A DNA stretch of 64,000 nt from Talpa occidentalis (Eukaryota > Chordata > Mammalia > Eulipotyphla > Talpidae): assembly GCF_014898055.3 (NCBI RefSeq), contig NW_023604861.1:97652083-97716082 (forward strand), written 5' to 3'. Positions within the stretch are counted from its first letter, which is position 1. Each line of letters opens with the position of its first letter. Under the pieces are notes generated by a model. The model searched no databases. It was not told the DNA's origin and was given only the letters and a program-made list of their open reading frames with translations. A program made the translations under genes and the position numbers. This document shows, in pieces, positions 58,727 through 64,000 of this stretch.

Positions 58727-58914
58727 GGGAGGAGGAGGGAGAGGGATCAGAGGGAGGGAGGGAGGAGCACAAGGAACTGTGGTGATGATGAACGGGTACA
58801 TTGGTGAAGGAAATTCTATGGGGACTACACCTGAGGGTGGGGTGGGGGGGGCAGAAGCAAATATTGTTTAAAAATGAACAATGATGTAAAAAATTAAAAA
58901 TAAAATAAAATAAA
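58727..58914 (+). mobile_element. Retroelement 3' end with polypurine tract, shared with 53262-53455
   Basis: A purine tract ('ggggaggaggagggagaggg', 'gggagggagggagg') is followed by 'aactgtggtgatgatgaacg', 'ggggactacacctgagggtg', 'aaaatgaacaatgatgtaaa' and an (AAAAT)n tail ending 58914. A G-rich tract followed by an A-rich tail is the layout of mammalian L1 3' UTRs, so I infer a 5'-truncated L1. Confidence 0.6.
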
Positions 58915-59089
58915 AATGCGCAGAGCAGTGCCTCTGTCCTGACTGCCCTACACAGAGAGGAGGCAGAGCCACTCCCCTGAGGATTAGCTACAAATTGAAG
59001 TACCAACTGTATTGACAAAACCTACTTAGTCTTCTGAGTCGGGAGAAGCCCAGTGCTTTCCTCCTCTATGTCTCTCCTTGCTGTTCACA

Positions 59090-59975
59090 TAGAACCCTGC
59101 ACTTCTGGGTACCAAATGTGTGAAGGGTTTTTTCACACCAAGCAATTCTCTGTGACACCAGCGAGTGTCATACACTCACCTAACAGGCGTAGCTGGAGAA
59201 AACACCAGATCACACAAGTTAAGGACGCAGTCTCGAAGATTGACCCTGCCCCCACTTCAGATGCCAATAGCAAGTCCAGATTGTCACCCATACTTGTGAC
59301 TAACTGGCTAATAAATCAGAGATTCCTAGGACACCTTCTTTGACTTTGATTAATTTGCTGGAGTGACTCACAGAACTCAGGGTTTGTTTAATTTGCTTGA
59401 GTGACTCACAGAACTCAGGGAAACATCGACTTATGTTTGCCAGTTTCGTAGTCTGTGATAATCTGAACAGTCAGATGAAGAGACACTTAGGGTGAGGTTT
59501 GGAAGGGTCCAGACCATAGGCGCGTCTGCCCCCATGGAGCTGGGCATGTCATACCCAAGAGTAGATGTGTTCGCCAACCTGGAAGTTGTCCAAACCCTGT
59601 ACTACTGGGGTTTTATGGAGGTTTCATCATGTAGGCCTGATCAATCATTAACTCCATTTTCATTCTTCCTTCTCAAGAGAATAGGGGGCAGGGCTGAAAA
59701 TTCTGAGCCTCTGGTCATGGTTTGGGCCTTCCCATTACCAGCCTTCATCCAGGAGCCATGCAGGAGCCTGCCCAGAATCACCTCATTAGGACAAAAGACC
59801 CTCTTCTAGCCCAGGAAATGACACGGGTTTGAAGAAACTTGTGTCAGAAACTGCAGTTAAATACCAAATATTAAAACAAAAGATGCTATCACCCAGTGCA
59901 GTACAAGGGTTTTAGGAGCTCTGTGGCAGAAACCACAGGCAGAGACCAAAATACATTTTCTGTTGTCTCACAGCC
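59090..59975 (-). mobile_element. Ancient LTR-retrotransposon LTR, paralogue of 14380-15225
   Basis: Contains 'ccaagcaattctctgtgaca', 'taatttgctggagtgactca', 'cagaactcagggaaac', 'ggggttttatggaggtttca', 'cctgcccagaatcacctcat' and 'aagggttttaggagctctgt', all in the order of a common placental ERV LTR. A 38-bp tandem duplication sits at 59351-59421. Family name not asserted. Confidence 0.7.
59351..59421. repeat. 38-bp tandem duplication inside an LTR
   Basis: 'taatttgctggagtgactca' begins at 59351 and 'taatttgcttgagtgactca' at 59389. Both continue 'cagaactcaggg'. One mismatch in the shared 32 bp, so a recent slippage-type duplication in an old element. Confidence 0.85.
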
Positions 59976-59979
59976 ACCT

Positions 59980-60368
59980 GGTGAATTAGTGAGTCTAACT
60001 TATAGAAAATAGGAAAGAGGGAAAATGGAAATAGAGCAGATGCTGATGTAAAACTCTCCCATGATCTCTGCCTTTAGTTAATTCAAGTATATTTAGCAAG
60101 AATTGCCGCTCACCCTGACAAGACAAACTGACCAGCTGGTCAAAGAGCAAGTGGGTCTCTTCAGAGTGTAGAGAAGCGGAAGTCGCTAGAATTTCTGGGT
60201 CCTACGCAAGGAGAGTGCTCCTGACCCCACACAACCTAGGGGGCATGCCAGGGGGCTGGGGAGCTGGCCTCAGGTGTGTGCCCAAGGCAGCCAGTGTCTG
60301 TCCTGCACACACTGACACACTCAGGAGCAGGGAGCAGAGAGCTTCTTGCTATCCCTGAGCCCTGACAT
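59980..60368. other. Unique sequence; nothing identified
   Basis: No repeat or gene recognised between the two LTRs. Confidence 0.4.
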
Positions 60369-60370
60369 TC

Positions 60371-60964
60371 ATCTTGTTATAGGACAGGGAGAGGGGCAGC
60401 CCAAACCCCGCAAACCTGCCTATTCTAAATGGGTTCTTCCATTCGCCGCATCAACACAAAACATATGAGACTTTAATGGGAAGAAACTTTAATAAAACTG
60501 AAAAACAATACAGGTAAGGCAAAGAATCTAGTTTCTAAATGAAGCACCCAAAGTTACCCGTCCCCTCGTGGGTAAAAGTCCATCCAAATGGGATTGGCCC
60601 AGAGCAAGGCCCCAAAGCCTGCCACAAGTCTAAAGCATCTTCCAGTGGGGACCCACAGAAAAGGGCCAGAAACAACCGGACAAGCCCGGAAGGAAAAGAG
60701 AAAAATCAACATCAAGATAAAAGCTGCCATTGTTACCTCCCCACGGGTCTCACCCACATCTGTGTCACCCAGTCCACGACCAAAAGACAAGCGCAGTTTT
60801 TTCACGTGTCTCTAGGCTCCACGTGCCTCCTCCAGGTCTCCTGGCTCCATCCTGCTTCCTTCCTCAGTCTCTTCTGCAGCTTCTCCTCTTCCTGCTCAGC
60901 TCCACCCTCCCTTGGGTGGGGCAGGGAACCTCCCCCTTTCCTGGGGACCACCCTGTTACAATCT
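60371..60964 (-). mobile_element. Solo ERV LTR (family B) with ATCT target duplications
   Basis: LTR 60375-60960 (586 bp), flanked by ATCT at 60371-60374 and 60961-60964. On the minus strand it begins TGTAACAGGGTGGTCC and ends CCTATAACA. Sense is assigned minus because in the related element at 11.2 kb the TATAACA end is followed by a primer-binding-site-like motif. ATTAAA-type polyadenylation signals lie on the minus strand at about 60474 and 60490. Near-identical by eye to the inverted arm at 11390-11965. A 144-codon antisense frame (60539-60973) is conserved between the copies only because the LTRs are paralogous. No internal viral sequence. Confidence 0.93.
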
Positions 60965-61730
60965 CTCCAGTGACCCAGAATCCAGAGTCACTCTTCTTTG
61001 GTCACTTAAACTAAAGAGCAAACATATAAACATGTCACATTTTAGGAAATGTCCCTGACCACATGGATGCACTTCTTCCCCTGTCACTGAGGCTGGGATA
61101 AGGTTTCATCACTGAATAAAATTAACTGGAGAATCACATCCCTCTCTCTCTCTGGTTTGGCCTGGAAGGGATTTGGCCTCTGGCACCATCAGTGTGGCTA
61201 ACAACCACTGGATGATGCTTCTTGCTTCCTAGTTCAGCCATGGAAGTGGTGGAGGTCAAGGCCACACCGAGGGACCTGTGGCGGGCAGCCTGCCTGCCTT
61301 GGCTTCCAGCCTCCTGTGGCCAGTCTAGAGCGAGCAATCACGAGGCTGTATTTGCCTTTTGTCTTGTATTTTTTTTTATTCTTTTTAAAAGCGAGTGTGT
61401 AGTAACCATAGAAACTCTTGCATTCACTCGTGTTTGGGGAAAATAATCCCTCTTGTGTGACTGTCTGGCTTATATTGTCTCCATTCAATTGTGGGCCCCG
61501 GGGGAAGGGATCTGTGTCTTGGAGGGGAATTGATAGCGGCTCCTGTCTTCTTCCTGCAGGTAGGTCAAACCTCAGGCTTCATTATCACGAAAGCCCACAG
61601 GGGCTAGCCCCAAATAAAGACACCCCTCCCCCACCTCACTCGGAAGGGTGTGTTGTAGTAAGTCCAGGCATTGCTATCAAGCTCATTTCATCATCGCCAT
61701 ATTCCAACCATGCTCCATCATCATCCCCAT
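60965..61730. other. Unique sequence; no gene seen
   Basis: A T-run with 'ttttttttattctttttaaa' lies near 61371-61390. No repeat or exon recognised. Confidence 0.4.
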
Positions 61731-61734
61731 TTAC

Positions 61735-61870
61735 ATTACATCCCCAATTACCATCTCCTTTATAGAGAAGGAAATTGAGGTACAGGGTGGCTAATGAACA
61801 TGTCACAGTGACTGTCCCAGCTACTAAAAGTGCAGGTACTGGGATGCAACCCAGGCTGTGGGCATCGGAA
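61735..61870 (+). repeat. MIR relic
   Basis: 'tttatagagaaggaaattga', 'ggtacagggtggctaatgaa' and 'atgcaacccaggctgtggg' follow the MIR core and right part. Confidence 0.65.
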
Positions 61871-61874
61871 GCCA

Positions 61875-62615
61875 CAGTCGTAACCCCTCTACTGTGTTCC
61901 TGTGCAGGGTGGGCCCACGCCTGCCTGGTCCAAGTGTTCTCTAGGGTATTTGACATGTAGAAGTCCACGCCTGTTCCCACATCCCTGCACACACCTGCTG
62001 AATCAGGTTCTTGGGGTTTTGAGTCATTTTCAGGAAACTGCATTTCAATTATGTAAGTGCATCCATGAAACAGGATCACAGAAATTTGCCTGGCAAACAA
62101 GATGATGGTTTCTGCATGGCCTGCCTGGCGTCACTTCTGGACACAGACATGTTCCTGGAAAGACCTGGATAGAAAGTAGTTGTGGCCTGAGAAGCAAAGC
62201 CTGATCATTTGTATCTCCTTTCTCTCTGTGGGCGACTCTGGAAAGGCACCTTACAGAAGCTGCAGAGAGCCAAGGGACACCCCTGCAGACATATTTTTTT
62301 GTCAAAGGATTTCCTGTCTCCCCTCACCACACATGCACGGAGCCTTTCCTGCATGCAGGAAGACCAGCAAGCTTGCCTATGGGGCCTGCAAAGGAGGTAG
62401 CTCTTGGGCTGGGCCCACAGCTCCTAGCACACTGCCCATCCTGTGGCTGAGGTGGGGACAGAGAGGCCAGGCTGCTGATGGGGGAGAGAACCACAGGACT
62501 GGTAGTAAGCCACCGGAGCCCCTGCTTTGCTCATGCATAAAATGCCCATAAAGTTAATGGTGATGACAATGTCTGCCATGTACTTTCCAAAGCAACAGGG
62601 AGATTGGTCCATTTT
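61875..62615. other. Unique sequence; no gene seen
   Basis: Frames of 86-154 codons on both strands (61636-62551) overlap and show no domain. None is called. Confidence 0.4.
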
Positions 62616-62619
62616 ATTA

Positions 62620-62765
62620 CTGATGTCAAACGGTGAGTGTTTTGCCCACATGCTTTCATTTCACCCATGCAGTTGTCCTGAGGGTAGAGAGGACCTTGCT
62701 CCTTTTGTGGAGAAAGAAGCTGAGGAGCTAATGCAGAGCTGAGGTCAGGGCTAGCCTGAGGCCAC
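62620..62765 (+). repeat. MIR relic
   Basis: 'catgctttcatttcacccat', 'gcagttgtcctgagggtaga' and 'ttgtggagaaagaagctgag' follow the MIR order, diverged. Confidence 0.55.
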
Positions 62766-62769
62766 AGAG

Positions 62770-64000
62770 CACCCTCACTCATGGGTGGAAGACTAGTGGT
62801 GAGGTGTCCAACAGTGACAGCATTGGGCCTGCCCTGAGGAACCCAGGTAGAGGGCACAGGTGTGTGGACTCTGTGTACCCCGAGGCCTGTGCTGGAGGTG
62901 GTTCCAGGGCTGTGGGTGTGCATTTCTTCCTTTCAGTGGTCAGCACTTTCAGTGAACAAGGAATAAAGAATAAAACTTAAAAGGATACACTCCCCCCCAC
63001 CACACATACACACTTTTGTTAACGTGAAATTTGATAATGGCAGCAAGAGGTTGCCCCAACCACAGTTCCCCTTCCTCCCAGGGAACCCCAGGGACACCAC
63101 TAGGGCATTAGGCTGTCAACTCAGAGCCCAGAGCCACCCAGACCCTGATGTTCTCACAAGCGCTTCTCTGTCCAGGCGGCCAGCGCTTCATCAGCAAAGC
63201 CTTCCTGAAGTCCTCCTGCCTGACCAGCTCGCGCCCCTTGTTCGTCACCTCCTGCCCTGGTCTCTCCTACTTCTTCCTCCTAACCTCCTTGCCCAGCCTC
63301 TCCTCACTATGGTTTGGAAGGAATTCTCAGGAGATGTAACTGCAGCTCTCCAACTCAGAGTCCTGTCTGGTCCTCGTCTCACTGTCCTTTTCCCCATACA
63401 CTTTATAGTAGGTTTTTAGCTGGCCCAGTTTCTGTTCTGCATTTCTGACATAAAGAGAAGGACAGGGCAGTTAGAAAGGCTAGGCAACAGGAGAGCACTC
63501 TGTTAAGCAGAACAAAAGTGAGCACTGACAGGGAAAGGAAGACTCGGCCCAGGTTATGGCTGGGGATGGAGGAGTCTCCTGCTAAGAGATGGATGGGGAC
63601 ATCTGACTGTGTGGGGAAGGGGTGGAGGCCTCATTCATGCCAGCTTAATAGCTGTCCTGGCTGCACAGTAAGGGCCAGGAAGGAGTAAGCCCAACTGTGG
63701 GGCGAGGTCAAGACCAAGGCTTCATGTCCAAACATTTCAACTCAAGAGGTTGGGTGCAGGTTTGCATCTGTGTATTAGGGTGAACCAGAGTCAAGGAAAG
63801 GCCTTTTTCTGGACTTATCTGAAAGCTTGAACAAAAAATTTTCAGTCTGGTTAATCCCTTCTCACCTCCCCCAAGAGCCTAAGTCCACATAGAACCTTCT
63901 TCCAGTGGTCAACTCCAAGGCCTTGCAGCCAAAGGACTCTGACTACTTGTTCTAGGCCTCTCATACCACGTCCCACCCTCCTACCTCTGCACAGAGACAG
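62770..64000. other. Unique sequence to the window end; no gene seen
   Basis: A 131-codon plus frame (63024-63419) is Leu/Ser/Pro-rich with no recognisable motif and overlaps another open frame at 63148-63339. The stretch 63120-63340 is pyrimidine-rich. I see no splice-flanked exon I can support. Confidence 0.4.

Overview
This window is a stretch of placental-mammal nuclear DNA in which I find no protein-coding gene, no RNA gene and no bacterial-type feature. The diagnosis rests on dense interspersed repeats: MIR relics, L1 LINE pieces in both orientations, endogenous-retrovirus LTRs, long CA/TG and TC microsatellites, and a tRNA-derived SINE present in at least ten copies. The open reading frames are all short (under about 165 codons), overlap on both strands, and are mostly explained by repeats or chance. 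The window is intergenic or deep intronic. The SINE does not match the Alu, B1/B2, carnivore tRNA-Lys, Bov-tA, pig PRE, vespertilionid VES, equine ERE or AfroSINE patterns I know, so I cannot name the order of mammal.

Layout. 1-11 kb: mostly unique sequence with MIR relics; a SINE inserted into a MIR at about 80-545; a CA microsatellite at 3456-3497. 11.2-12.0 kb: a compact palindromic LTR element with perfect 4-bp target duplications. 14.4-15.2 kb: an ancient LTR with a paralogue at 59.1-60.0 kb. 18.1-24.4 kb: an L1-rich block (antisense 3' end, sense 3' end, and an internally deleted L1 carrying a SINE). 26.2-26.8 kb: two SINEs in tandem. 29.7 kb: an old DNA-transposon relic. 32.5 kb: a SINE with a 16-bp perfect target duplication. 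34.5-38.0 kb: L1 fragments arranged tail-to-tail, then a SINE. 41.0-42.9 kb: two LTRs of different families, the second interrupted by a SINE. 46.6 kb: the best-preserved SINE. 48.5-50.0 kb: an L1 3' end split by a SINE. 51.2 kb: a degenerate 27-bp minisatellite. 52.3-54.8 kb: L1 pieces and a nested old repeat. 55.6-56.7 kb: a SINE, then a collapsed provirus with a 5' LTR fragment, polypurine tract and full 3' LTR. 60.4-61.0 kb: an intact solo LTR of the same family as the palindromic element.

The most unusual object is the 724-bp element at 11242-11965. Two LTRs of one family face each other around a primer-binding-site-like motif. Both outer ends are U3 termini and both are flanked by TACC, which suggests that a fold-back reverse-transcription product was integrated as a unit. 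Nothing here looks like a functional multi-gene system.

Limits: repeat families were identified by eye from remembered consensus patterns. Boundaries without a target-site duplication are approximate, and spliced coding exons shorter than about 150 bp could be missed.
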